From the NCBI GenBank assembly GCA_045546615.1, contig JAZQDD010000052.1:1-9502 (forward strand): DNA of 9,502 bases, in the 5' to 3' direction. How positions within the stretch are numbered: position 1 is the first letter of the stretch; the number at the start of each line of letters is the position of its first letter. Positions 1 to 6,265 of the stretch are shown here, piece by piece. The DNA is from CAG-390 sp045546615. Its GTDB lineage: Bacteria; Bacillota; Clostridia; Oscillospirales; CAG-272. The position numbers and the translations under genes are program-made. Under the pieces are notes generated by a model, which saw nothing but the letters and a program-made list of their open reading frames with translations, was not told the origin of the DNA and made no database searches.

Positions 1-1
1 G

Positions 2-766
2 AAAAACGTCCTTACCCGCTTTGACCTCGGCACGTCGTGGTATATCGCGCCGGGAATGCGGGTAACGGAGCTTTTGGCGGACAGACTGCTGCCAACGGTG
101 TTGGTAAACGTCTACGCACTTTTGCTCTCCGCCCCGCTCGGCATTTTGCTTGGCGCTATGGCGGCTATATTCAAAAACCGCGCCGCTGACCACGCCGTGA
201 GCTTTGGTGTGATGCTTTTTGTTTCAGTCCCAAGCTACGTTTACGCATTTTTGCTCCAATATATCTTTTACTTTAAGCTCGGGTGGTTTCCGCAAGTGCT
301 ATATTCCCTTGCAGATGCGGGCGGCTCGTGGTTCTCACCGAAAATGTTGCACAGCATGATTCTTCCCGTGCTTGCGCTGTCCTTTGGCGAGATAGCCTCG
401 CTGTGCCGTTACACGCGCGCGGAGCTTGGCGAAACACTGCGAAGCGATTATATGCTCCTCGCACGCGCCAAGGGGCTGTCAAATTACAGCGCGACCATGC
501 GCCACGCCTTGAAAAACGCAATGGTACCGATACTCCCCCTCATAGTGGCAGGCTTTGTCGGCGTGCTTGAAGGCTCTGTGATAATCGAGCAGATCTTTTC
601 CATCCCGGGTGTCGGTCAGCTATACGTTAACTCCGTAAAACTGCTTGACTACGACGTTTTTATGGCTGACTCGATATTTTACACCTTCATCGGTCTTTGC
701 GCGGGTATAGTTATCGACGTGGGATACGGTCTTATCGACCCACGCATACGGATCGGAGAAAGGTAA
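2..766 (+). CDS. oppB: Oligopeptide ABC transporter permease OppB (5' partial)
   Basis: Inner permease subunit of a binding-protein-dependent peptide importer in the cytoplasmic membrane. The frame is open from base 2, and the residues before the first ATG (position 56) read KNVLTRFDLGTSW, matching the conserved DLGTS stretch before the core TM domain of OppB/DppB. The ATG at 56 is therefore internal and the true start lies upstream of the window. About 254 residues are visible, with several hydrophobic segments. The EAA loop that contacts the ATPases is clear (DYMLLARAKGLSNYSATMRH, with the family G in ARAKG). The C-terminus carries the family hallmarks FSIPGVGQLYVNS and LIDPRIR. The stop codon abuts the oppC ATG, so the two are cotranscribed. 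OppB versus DppB or another peptide subtype cannot be settled without the binding protein. Confidence 0.92.
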   Translation, partial: KNVLTRFDLGTSWYIAPGMRVTELLADRLLPTVLVNVYALLLSAPLGILLGAMAAIFKNRAADHAVSFGVMLFVSVPSYVYAFLLQYIFYFKLGWFPQVLYSLADAGGSWFSPKMLHSMILPVLALSFGEIASLCRYTRAELGETLRSDYMLLARAKGLSNYSATMRHALKNAMVPILPLIVAGFVGVLEGSVIIEQIFSIPGVGQLYVNSVKLLDYDVFMADSIFYTFIGLCAGIVIDVGYGLIDPRIRIGER

Positions 767-2251
767 ATGAACTATTCAGACATTCCGCGCTCCTTATTTG
801 AACGAGCGCAGCGCAAGGAAAACGGCGGCGAGCTTACCGTTGGCAGAGGCGGCGGTTATTTTGCGGATGCAATGGGCAGATTTGCAAAAAACCGCGCGGC
901 GATAACGGCGGCGGTGTTGATACTTTTGGTGGTTCTTTTCAGCCTTTTTGCTCCCATTATCCTAAAGAGCAGCAGTCCCTCTGCACTTGATGCCTACTAC
1001 GCTAAAAAGCCGCCGCGCTACACGCTCGGCGGCGGCACAAAGCAGGACTACACAAAGCGCGGTATTATCGCCGCACTCGCTATCGGAGCTGGCGCATCGG
1101 GGCAGAACGGTGAGGTCATACCGTTTTCCGAGATAGATGAAAAATACAACCCCATAAAAGGCGATATCCGCGAAAACGGCAACACCTACACGGCAAGAAC
1201 AGACCATTATCTTGAAGTCGGTTTTATATATATGCAAATAGACGGCGAGGAGCTTGACAAAATACGCGCTTTTGAGCGTGAGAGCGGCAGGAGCGTGCTG
1301 TATCCGCTGATTGCGCAAAACGATTTCTGCGCAGACTACTCAAACGCGAACTACTGGTATAAGACCGACCGACGGCTTGACCCGATCGACGAGCGCGGCG
1401 AAAAGATACCGTATTCAGACACCATGGTGCTTTCCGAAAACTATATGCGCGGCGAGGACGGCATACCCGTTTACGCCGTTTACTCGGGCGGCGGCGAGAA
1501 CGCCGAATACAGAGTAAGAGTCCTTTATTACAATTATTATATCTACAAAAACGGATTTGAGCCAAGCTATCTTCTCGGCACCGATGCGCAGGGATATGAC
1601 CTTGCTCTGCGGCTTGCCGACGGTATTCGCCTATCCCTTGGGATAGCCCTTGGCGTTTCGGTAATAAATCTCCTGCTTGGCTCGGCGTATGGCGCGATAT
1701 CGGGCTACTACGGCGGAAGAACGGACACTCTTATGCAAAGAATAACGGAAATCCTCTCGGGAATTCCCTTTATCGTCGTGGCAACACTCTTTCAGATACA
1801 CCTCGCCAAACGCGTGGGAGCTGTTCCGAGCTTGCTTTTCGCCTTCGTGCTTACGGGCTGGATATCTACGGCGGAGCGGGTGAGGGCGCAATTCTACCGC
1901 TTCAAAAATCAGGAATACGTCCTTGCCGCACGCACTCTCGGCGCATCGGACGCGCGTATAATACTGCGCCACATTTTCCCGAACGCACTCGGAACGCTGA
2001 TAACGTCATCGGTGCTTATAATACCGTCGGTCATATTCAGCGAGAGTATGCTGTCTTTTCTCGGCATCGTAAACCTCGGCGGCGCGGATGTAACCTCGCT
2101 CGGCGCATTATTGTCGGAAGCCTCGGGCATCTGGACGTCATATCCGCACCTGATGCTTTTCCCCGCGGCGGTCATCTCCGTCCTTATGATATCCTTTAAT
2201 CTTTTTGGAAACGGTCTGCGCGATGCCTTTGATCCATCGGCGGAGGACTGA
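767..2251 (+). CDS. oppC: Oligopeptide ABC transporter permease OppC with a large extracytoplasmic insertion
   Basis: Second permease of the peptide importer, 494 aa compared with about 300 for a typical OppC. The ATG follows the oppB stop directly, and GGAGAAAGG (755-763) serves as ribosome binding site. Residues 1-43 are cytoplasmic and resemble the OppC N-terminal region (SLFERA, RFAKNRAA). TM1 spans about 44-66. Residues about 67-268 form a polar, Tyr-rich insert predicted to lie outside the membrane. The canonical domain then begins at YLLGTDAQGYDLALRLADG (268-286), continues with SGYYGG (312-317), and has the EAA loop EYVLAARTLGASDARIILRH (383-402). The last helix and LRDAFDP end the protein. 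The permease core looks intact. The insert has a single Cys and no domain I recognise. Known comparison: pneumococcal AmiC also has a long extracellular insert, but in the other permease of the pair. Confidence 0.92.
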   Translation: MNYSDIPRSLFERAQRKENGGELTVGRGGGYFADAMGRFAKNRAAITAAVLILLVVLFSLFAPIILKSSSPSALDAYYAKKPPRYTLGGGTKQDYTKRGIIAALAIGAGASGQNGEVIPFSEIDEKYNPIKGDIRENGNTYTARTDHYLEVGFIYMQIDGEELDKIRAFERESGRSVLYPLIAQNDFCADYSNANYWYKTDRRLDPIDERGEKIPYSDTMVLSENYMRGEDGIPVYAVYSGGGENAEYRVRVLYYNYYIYKNGFEPSYLLGTDAQGYDLALRLADGIRLSLGIALGVSVINLLLGSAYGAISGYYGGRTDTLMQRITEILSGIPFIVVATLFQIHLAKRVGAVPSLLFAFVLTGWISTAERVRAQFYRFKNQEYVLAARTLGASDARIILRHIFPNALGTLITSSVLIIPSVIFSESMLSFLGIVNLGGADVTSLGALLSEASGIWTSYPHLMLFPAAVISVLMISFNLFGNGLRDAFDPSAED

Positions 2252-2255
2252 AAAA

Positions 2256-3284
2256 ATGAATGAAAATATACTCCAAATAAACGACCTTGCCGTTTCCTTT
2301 TCCGTAAAGGGCGGCAGATTAAATGCGCTCCGCGGTGTGAGCCTTTCACTGCGGCGCGGTGAAACGCTCGCGCTTGTGGGCGAGTCAGGCTCTGGCAAGA
2401 GCGTGACCTCGCGTGCAATTCTCGGCATATTGCCAAGAAACGCGCGTGTGGACGGCGGAAGCATAAAATTTGACGGCAAAGAACTGATCGGCGCATCCGA
2501 AAAAGAGCTTTGCGCCTTGCGCGGACGTCAAATGGCGATGATATTTCAAGATCCCATGTCGGCGCTTGACCCGATAGTGAAGATAGGGCGGCAGATAAGC
2601 GAGGTCATACGTCTTGACGGCAGTATCGGCGCGGCAGAGGCACGCCGAAAAGCCGTAGCGCTGATGGGTGAGGTGGGTATACCCGACCCCGATGAGAGAT
2701 ACGACCGATATCCGTTTGAGTTTTCGGGCGGAATGCGCCAGCGCATAGTTATCGCCATAGCCCTTGCCGCCTCGCCGCGCCTGCTTATATGTGACGAGCC
2801 GACGACAGCGCTTGACGTGTCGGTGCAGGCACGCCTGCTTGATTTGTTGCGCTCCTTAAAAAACGAACGCCACCTATCAATGCTTTTTATATCACACGAC
2901 CTTGGCGTAGTAGCAAGCGTCGCGGACAGCATAGCCGTTATGTACGCGGGCAAAATACTCGAATACGGCACGAGCGAGGAGATATTCTACTCCCCTGCGC
3001 ACCCATACACGCGCGCATTGCTTGCATCCGTCCCCGACCCCGACGGCGACGAACGTCCGCGTGCGATATCGGGCAATCCGCCCGATATGCGCCACCCGCC
3101 CGTGGGCGACCCTTTTGCCGCACGCAACCCAAATGCTATGAAAATCGATTACGAACTTGCACCGCCGTTTTTTCAGCTCTCTCCAACTCATTTTGCGGCA
3201 AGCTGGACTCTGCATCCTTACGCACAGCCCGACGAAATGCCCGAAATACTAAAACGAAGGATCGAAAAAAGAAGAAAGAAATGA
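2256..3284 (+). CDS. oppD: Oligopeptide ABC transporter ATP-binding protein OppD
   Basis: Cytoplasmic ATPase that powers peptide import with OppF. I chose the ATG at 2256 (342 aa) because GGAGGA (2242-2247) sits 8 nt upstream. The in-frame ATG at 2205 would overlap oppC by 47 bp and add residues unlike the family. Walker A is GESGSGKS (42-49). The Q-loop is IFQDPMSALDP (96-106), the signature is FSGGMRQR (156-163), Walker B is LLICDEPTTALD (176-187) with catalytic E181, and the switch histidine is in ISHD (H214). The C-terminal oligopeptide domain is present (HPYTRALLASVP at 249-260, then GDPFAARNPNAMKIDYE). The cysteines that bind an Fe-S cluster in many OppD/DppD proteins are replaced here by D, N, D and S, as I recall for other Firmicutes OppD/AmiE proteins. 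The stop overlaps the oppF start by 4 bp. Confidence 0.95.
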   Translation: MNENILQINDLAVSFSVKGGRLNALRGVSLSLRRGETLALVGESGSGKSVTSRAILGILPRNARVDGGSIKFDGKELIGASEKELCALRGRQMAMIFQDPMSALDPIVKIGRQISEVIRLDGSIGAAEARRKAVALMGEVGIPDPDERYDRYPFEFSGGMRQRIVIAIALAASPRLLICDEPTTALDVSVQARLLDLLRSLKNERHLSMLFISHDLGVVASVADSIAVMYAGKILEYGTSEEIFYSPAHPYTRALLASVPDPDGDERPRAISGNPPDMRHPPVGDPFAARNPNAMKIDYELAPPFFQLSPTHFAASWTLHPYAQPDEMPEILKRRIEKRRKK

Positions 3285-4219
3285 ATGCAAAAAACACAGA
3301 ACCTCAGCTTGTGATATCGGAGCTTCGGCAATATTTCGGAAAAGGCAGAAAACGCTTTGCCGCCGTGGACGGCGTAAGCCTTTCGGTAAATGCGGGAGAG
3401 ATATTCGGACTTGTGGGTGAATCGGGATGCGGCAAGACCACGCTCGGACGGAGCATCGTCGGTCTTTATAAGCCCGAGGGCGAGATTTTCTTTGAAGGGC
3501 AACGGCTACTACACGGGCGCAGCCGAGATATACAAATGATTTTTCAAGATCCCATGTCCTCGCTGAATCCCCGAATGACGGTGGGAGAAAGTGTGGGCGA
3601 GGGGCTTGTGATACGCGCCGAACTTGCGAAAAAGGAATTGCGCAAACGAGTAGCCGAGGCGCTCTCCCTCGTGGGCTTACACCCTGAGTACGCCGACAGA
3701 TATCCGCACGAGTTTTCGGGCGGTCAACGCCAGCGCATCGGCATAGCGCGTGCGATACTGACAAGCCCCAAGATGATAATCGCGGACGAACCCGTGTCCG
3801 CGCTTGACGTATCCGTGCAGGCGCAGATAATCGACCTGCTCGATTCCCTGCGCCGCCGTCTCGGACTTACTGTGATATTCATAGCGCACGACCTTGCCGT
3901 CGTTCGCTATTTTTGCGACAGGATAGCCGTAATGTACCGCGGAAAAATAGTCGAGATAGCCCCATCGCGCGAGCTTTTTGCGCTTCCGCTTCACCCATAC
4001 ACACGCGCACTTCTGTCCGCCGTACCAATTCCCGATCCGCGCGCCGAGCGCGAGCGGCGGCACTTTATTTACACGCCGCAGGATTTGGGCAAAGCGCAGA
4101 AGATGCAAAAAATAAGCCCCACACGCCAAGTGCTGTGCTCTGACGACGAGGTGGAAGAATACGCCAAAATGGCGAATACTCTCCCCACAATCCCCAATAA
4201 TACCACCAAACTCCCATAA
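3281..4219 (+). CDS. oppF: Oligopeptide ABC transporter ATP-binding protein OppF
   Basis: Second ATPase of the peptide importer, 312 aa, a normal length. The start overlaps the oppD stop in an ATGA arrangement. The upstream sequence is purine-rich with no strong Shine-Dalgarno, so translational coupling to oppD is likely. Walker A is GESGCGKT (46-53). The Q-loop is IFQDPMSSLNP (87-97), with the LNP form typical of OppF. The signature is FSGGQRQR (145-152), Walker B is IIADEPVSALD (166-176) with E170, and the switch histidine is H203 in IAHD. The C-terminal OppF segment follows HPYTRALLSAVP (238-249), with a recognisable MQKISPTRQVLC stretch (275-286). All ATPase residues are intact. This is the last core opp gene; the next ORF starts 20 bp later. 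Confidence 0.95.
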   Translation: MNAKNTEPQLVISELRQYFGKGRKRFAAVDGVSLSVNAGEIFGLVGESGCGKTTLGRSIVGLYKPEGEIFFEGQRLLHGRSRDIQMIFQDPMSSLNPRMTVGESVGEGLVIRAELAKKELRKRVAEALSLVGLHPEYADRYPHEFSGGQRQRIGIARAILTSPKMIIADEPVSALDVSVQAQIIDLLDSLRRRLGLTVIFIAHDLAVVRYFCDRIAVMYRGKIVEIAPSRELFALPLHPYTRALLSAVPIPDPRAERERRHFIYTPQDLGKAQKMQKISPTRQVLCSDDEVEEYAKMANTLPTIPNNTTKLP

Positions 4220-4239
4220 AGTGGAGCGATATCCCACAA

Positions 4240-4656
4240 ATGAAAATTTTACATTCATTGGGTGCAAAAACGCTTTTTCTCCTTGCTTTAGGCGTAGCGT
4301 GCGCCGCATTGTATCTTTCGGGCTATAACGCCACCGCCCCGCTCTCTCTGCTTGCGGCAGATGCTTTCACACTGCCTGCAACACTGTTTTTGTCGCTCTA
4401 CGCCCTGCTGTCCATAGGCAAAAGCGGCTTTTTTGACGGACTGCTGTACACCCTCTCCTACGCGGCAAGGCGCTTGCTTTTCTTGCCGCCGCGCGGCGAG
4501 GCGCTTGGCGCATATCAAGCCCGAAAAAGAGAAAAGGCAGCCCCGAGGGACAGCCTTTTTCCCCTGCTTTTCGCAGGTATTATTCTCATGATTTTGGCAA
4601 TTGCCTTTATAATCGTTTTTTACAGCTCCTCTACCGACACCACACCGGGTATCTGA
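4240..4656 (+). CDS. Small integral membrane protein, DUF3899-like
   Basis: A 138-residue protein of unknown function with three predicted membrane segments (about 10-28, 38-60 and 106-129). SGFFD at 62-66 follows the second segment. A basic, polar linker (residues 85-105, including AYQARKREK) comes before the last helix. This arrangement resembles the DUF3899 family of Firmicutes membrane proteins; the assignment is from memory of the family pattern and is tentative. The gene lies 20 bp after oppF in the same direction and is probably cotranscribed. GGAG (4223-4226) is about 13 nt before the ATG, a rather long spacing. The start codon lies in a weak inverted repeat (AATGAA 4239-4244, TTCATT 4254-4259). 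The 3' end overlaps the convergent mgtC-like gene by 37 bp, and a terminator-like hairpin lies inside the reading frame at codons 98-107. The last helix looks genuine, so I keep the full length. Confidence 0.72.
   Translation: MKILHSLGAKTLFLLALGVACAALYLSGYNATAPLSLLAADAFTLPATLFLSLYALLSIGKSGFFDGLLYTLSYAARRLLFLPPRGEALGAYQARKREKAAPRDSLFPLLFAGIILMILAIAFIIVFYSSSTDTTPGI
4532..4560. terminator. Bidirectional terminator-like hairpin, inside the DUF3899-like gene
   Basis: AAAAGGC (4532-4538) pairs with GCCTTTT (4553-4559). Inside it a second short stem forms (GCCC/GGG with C pairing and a small bulge) capped by CGA. On the minus strand the stem is followed by TTTTCTCTTTTT, a good U-tract, about 60 nt past the stop of the mgtC-like gene, so it most likely ends the mgtC operon. 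On the plus strand it is followed by a T run and would cut the transcript of the small membrane protein gene. No other terminator is visible between oppF and this point. Confidence 0.6.
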
Positions 4657-5315
4657 CCAAGCAGAGCCATAACATTCTCGTGCGGCATTTTCTTTTTGAA
4701 CCGTATCGAAAAGACGGCGGAAAGATGCACTCCGTCAGCGGCGGCTGATTTGGTGTATTCGATCTCCGTGATGACCATATTATGCTTTGCCATCTCATCA
4801 ACGATAAAGTCAAGGTCTTTTGCGCTTTTGAACTCCATATAAATGTTCATCGAACGCGCGTTCGCTATAACGGAATACTCCAGCTTTGACAGCAAGACCT
4901 CCGCGATTATAACGAGCGCAACCGTCATCAGCGCACCAACATAGAAGCCCGCGCCGATGGCAAGACCGATGATAGCCGACGTCCACAGACCTGCGGCGGT
5001 GGTAAGTCCCTTGACCTGACGGCGTGCGGTGACTATTATCGCGCCCGCGCCGATAAAGCCCATGCCCGCAATGACCTGCGCACCGAGACGCGCGGGGTCC
5101 GTTGACATTCCGCGCTCTACCAAAAATTGGCTGGTCAGCGTGGTAAGCGTAGCACCGAGAGTAATAAGCGTGTGCGTGCGAAATCCCGCAGGGCGGTGCT
5201 TGTATTGACGCTCTATTCCGATGATTCCTCCGCAAAGAACGGCAAGAAACATTCTTACAAATATGCCAAACAAGCCAACACCCTTGGCTAATTCAATAAT
5301 TTCCGAAAGAGTCAT
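4620..5315 (-). CDS. MgtC/SapB family membrane protein, downstream copy
   Basis: A 231-aa membrane protein of the MgtC/SapB family. The N-terminal half (about residues 1-145) carries the family pattern: GGIIGIER (29-36), RPAGFRTHTLITLGA (41-55), DPARLGAQVIAGMGFIGAG (73-91) and VKGLTTAAGLWTSAIIG (101-117), with four or five hydrophobic segments. The C-terminal part (about 150-231) is soluble and resembles the small ACT-like domain of longer MgtC proteins, ending GQIPGVVSVEEL. MgtC proteins are linked to growth in low magnesium, virulence and modulation of the F-type ATP synthase in some pathogens; this role cannot be transferred to the present copy. The ATG has a strong AGGAGG (5323-5328) 7 nt upstream. 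It lies 15 bp after its paralogue and is almost certainly in the same transcript. The 3' end overlaps the convergent gene by 37 bp. Confidence 0.93.
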   Translation of the reverse strand: MTLSEIIELAKGVGLFGIFVRMFLAVLCGGIIGIERQYKHRPAGFRTHTLITLGATLTTLTSQFLVERGMSTDPARLGAQVIAGMGFIGAGAIIVTARRQVKGLTTAAGLWTSAIIGLAIGAGFYVGALMTVALVIIAEVLLSKLEYSVIANARSMNIYMEFKSAKDLDFIVDEMAKHNMVITEIEYTKSAAADGVHLSAVFSIRFKKKMPHENVMALLGQIPGVVSVEEL

Positions 5316-5330
5316 ATTTCTGCCTCCTTT

Positions 5331-6032
5331 TTAAGTTTCTTCAACGGATATAACGCCGTCAATAGCCGCCATTGCGGTAATTATCTCTATATGCGGACGG
5401 CGTTTCGGCAGGCGCATTTCAATTACTACGTTAGGGGATTGCGTTTTAAGCTCCCTGACGTTCGTTACCTCCACGTCGTATATCTTTATCTTCATCTCGC
5501 GGATCTTCTCAAGCACTTTCGGCAAGCACGCGGTTTCCGTGATAATGATATTCATATTCATATTGCACGTTTTTGAGGTCAACGCTCTCTCAAGATGATT
5601 AAGTATCGTGTTGGTTGAGATTATGGTAATGAAAGCCATGATAGCACATTCATAATATCCCGCGCCGATGGCAAGTCCCATGCACGCCGATGCCCAAAGC
5701 CCCGCGGCGGTGGTAAGTCCCTTTACGCGCTGACGGCTGGTGATTATGATAGTTCCCGCACCGAGAAAACCGATACCGTTAATTACCTGCGCCCCGAGAC
5801 GTGAAACGTCCGTTGTTTGACCGAGAGCCAAAAAAAGATACTGTCCCGTACACATGGCAAGAGCCGCGCCAAGGCATACGAGAATATAGGTGCGGAAACC
5901 CGCGGGACGGCGCTTGCGCCCTCGCTCGATTCCTATAACACCGCCGAAAAACACGGCGAACGTCAGTCTGCACGCAACGCCAAGAGCGTCCACACCGCGT
6001 AGCAGATCAAAAAATTCCGTAATGATTTGCAT
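5331..6032 (-). CDS. MgtC/SapB family membrane protein, upstream copy
   Basis: A 233-aa paralogue of the next gene and first in the operon. The membrane half is well conserved: GGVIGIER (30-37), RRPAGFRTYILVCLGAA (41-57), SRLGAQVINGIGFLGAG (77-93) and VKGLTTAAGLWASACMG (103-119). The C-terminal domain (about 155-233) has clearly diverged from its neighbour but keeps the same ending (DGVISVEET against PGVVSVEEL). The start is fixed by collinearity with the paralogue's N-terminus and by an in-frame TAA immediately before the ATG (6033-6035). No Shine-Dalgarno lies at the usual distance; AAAGGAG is 24 nt upstream, beyond a hairpin (see 6041-6063). A sigma-A-like promoter at 6099-6127 would give a leader of about 60 nt. 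The specific function of the pair is unknown. Confidence 0.93.
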   Translation of the reverse strand: MQIITEFFDLLRGVDALGVACRLTFAVFFGGVIGIERGRKRRPAGFRTYILVCLGAALAMCTGQYLFLALGQTTDVSRLGAQVINGIGFLGAGTIIITSRQRVKGLTTAAGLWASACMGLAIGAGYYECAIMAFITIISTNTILNHLERALTSKTCNMNMNIIITETACLPKVLEKIREMKIKIYDVEVTNVRELKTQSPNVVIEMRLPKRRPHIEIITAMAAIDGVISVEET

Positions 6033-6040
6033 TTATAAAC

Positions 6041-6063
6041 TCGGGCTTTACCCCGACTCCTTT
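6041..6063 (-). promoter_or_regulatory. Displaced Shine-Dalgarno plus hairpin in the mgtC leader
   Basis: Reading the minus strand, AAAGGAG (6063-6057) is followed directly by a hairpin (TCGGG, loop GTAAAG, CCCGA; 6056-6041), then 8 nt, then the ATG at 6032. The linear distance from Shine-Dalgarno to ATG is 24 nt, too long for normal initiation. Folding the 16-nt hairpin would leave 8 nt, an ideal spacing. There is no alternative ATG, GTG or TTG at normal distance from the Shine-Dalgarno. The bases are seen directly; the bridging role is inference. Confidence 0.55.
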
Positions 6064-6098
6064 ATATATTTTACTTGCAAAAAGTTCTTATTTATAGT

Positions 6099-6127
6099 AT
6101 TTTATCACAAAAATCCAATTATGGCAA
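6099..6127 (-). promoter_or_regulatory. Sigma-A-type promoter for the mgtC operon
   Basis: On the minus strand, TTGCCA (6127-6122) and TAAAAT (6104-6099) are separated by exactly 17 bp. Each hexamer differs from consensus by one base. Transcription would begin near 6092, leaving a leader of about 60 nt that holds the displaced Shine-Dalgarno and hairpin. Confidence 0.68.
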
Positions 6128-6139
6128 TAGCTTTTGTGA
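6105..6139. repeat. Spaced inverted repeat across the mgtC promoter, possible operator
   Basis: TCACAAAA (6105-6112) and TTTTGTGA (6132-6139) form a perfect 8-bp inverted repeat with a 19-bp gap and half-site centres 27 bp apart. It brackets the -35 hexamer of the mgtC promoter: one arm abuts the -10 and the other lies just upstream of the -35. It could bind a dimeric regulator with spaced contacts or be chance in an AT-rich region. I cannot name a regulator; the half-site resembles the TTGTGA part of Rex sites, but the spacing is wrong. Confidence 0.35.
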
Positions 6140-6206
6140 AAAATAACAAAATCAAACTTGCTTCTACATATTTTTTATTAAAAACAACGAAAAAATAAAC
6201 TTTTTA

Positions 6207-6235
6207 TTGACACTTGCCCTTTATTGATGTATACT
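6207..6235 (+). promoter_or_regulatory. Sigma-A-type promoter for the glutamine synthetase gene
   Basis: A perfect TTGACA (6207-6212) and TATACT (6230-6235, one mismatch) are separated by 17 bp. The start point would be near 6242, giving a leader of about 24 nt with no room for a riboswitch. AAAGGTGA (6251-6258) provides the ribosome binding site 7 nt before the ATG at 6266. I found no GlnR/TnrA-type site (TGTNA-N7-TNACA) in the upstream region. Confidence 0.78.
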
Positions 6236-6265
6236 TTTATTATCTATTTGAAAGGTGAAAGATGA

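Noticed and set aside
2205..2255. Upstream in-frame ATG for OppD at 2205
   Set aside because: It would overlap the end of oppC, has no good ribosome binding site and adds residues unlike the family; the ATG at 2256 has GGAGGA at 8 nt.
1909..2496. A minus-strand open frame across the oppC-oppD junction
   Set aside because: It is antisense to two conserved genes, rich in Arg, Ser and Ala as shadow frames are, with no domain.
3677..4309. A 210-codon minus-strand frame opposite oppF
   Set aside because: It is antisense to the oppF signature and Walker B regions and resembles no known protein.
6132..6150. GlnR/TnrA-type operator for glnN (TGTGA...TAACA)
   Set aside because: The half-sites are separated by 4 bp where the known consensus has 7, and it lies well upstream of the promoter.
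5890..6198. A 102-codon plus-strand frame running through the mgtC start and divergent promoter region
   Set aside because: The first part is antisense to the MgtC motifs and the second part is AT-rich promoter DNA; no ribosome binding site was seen.
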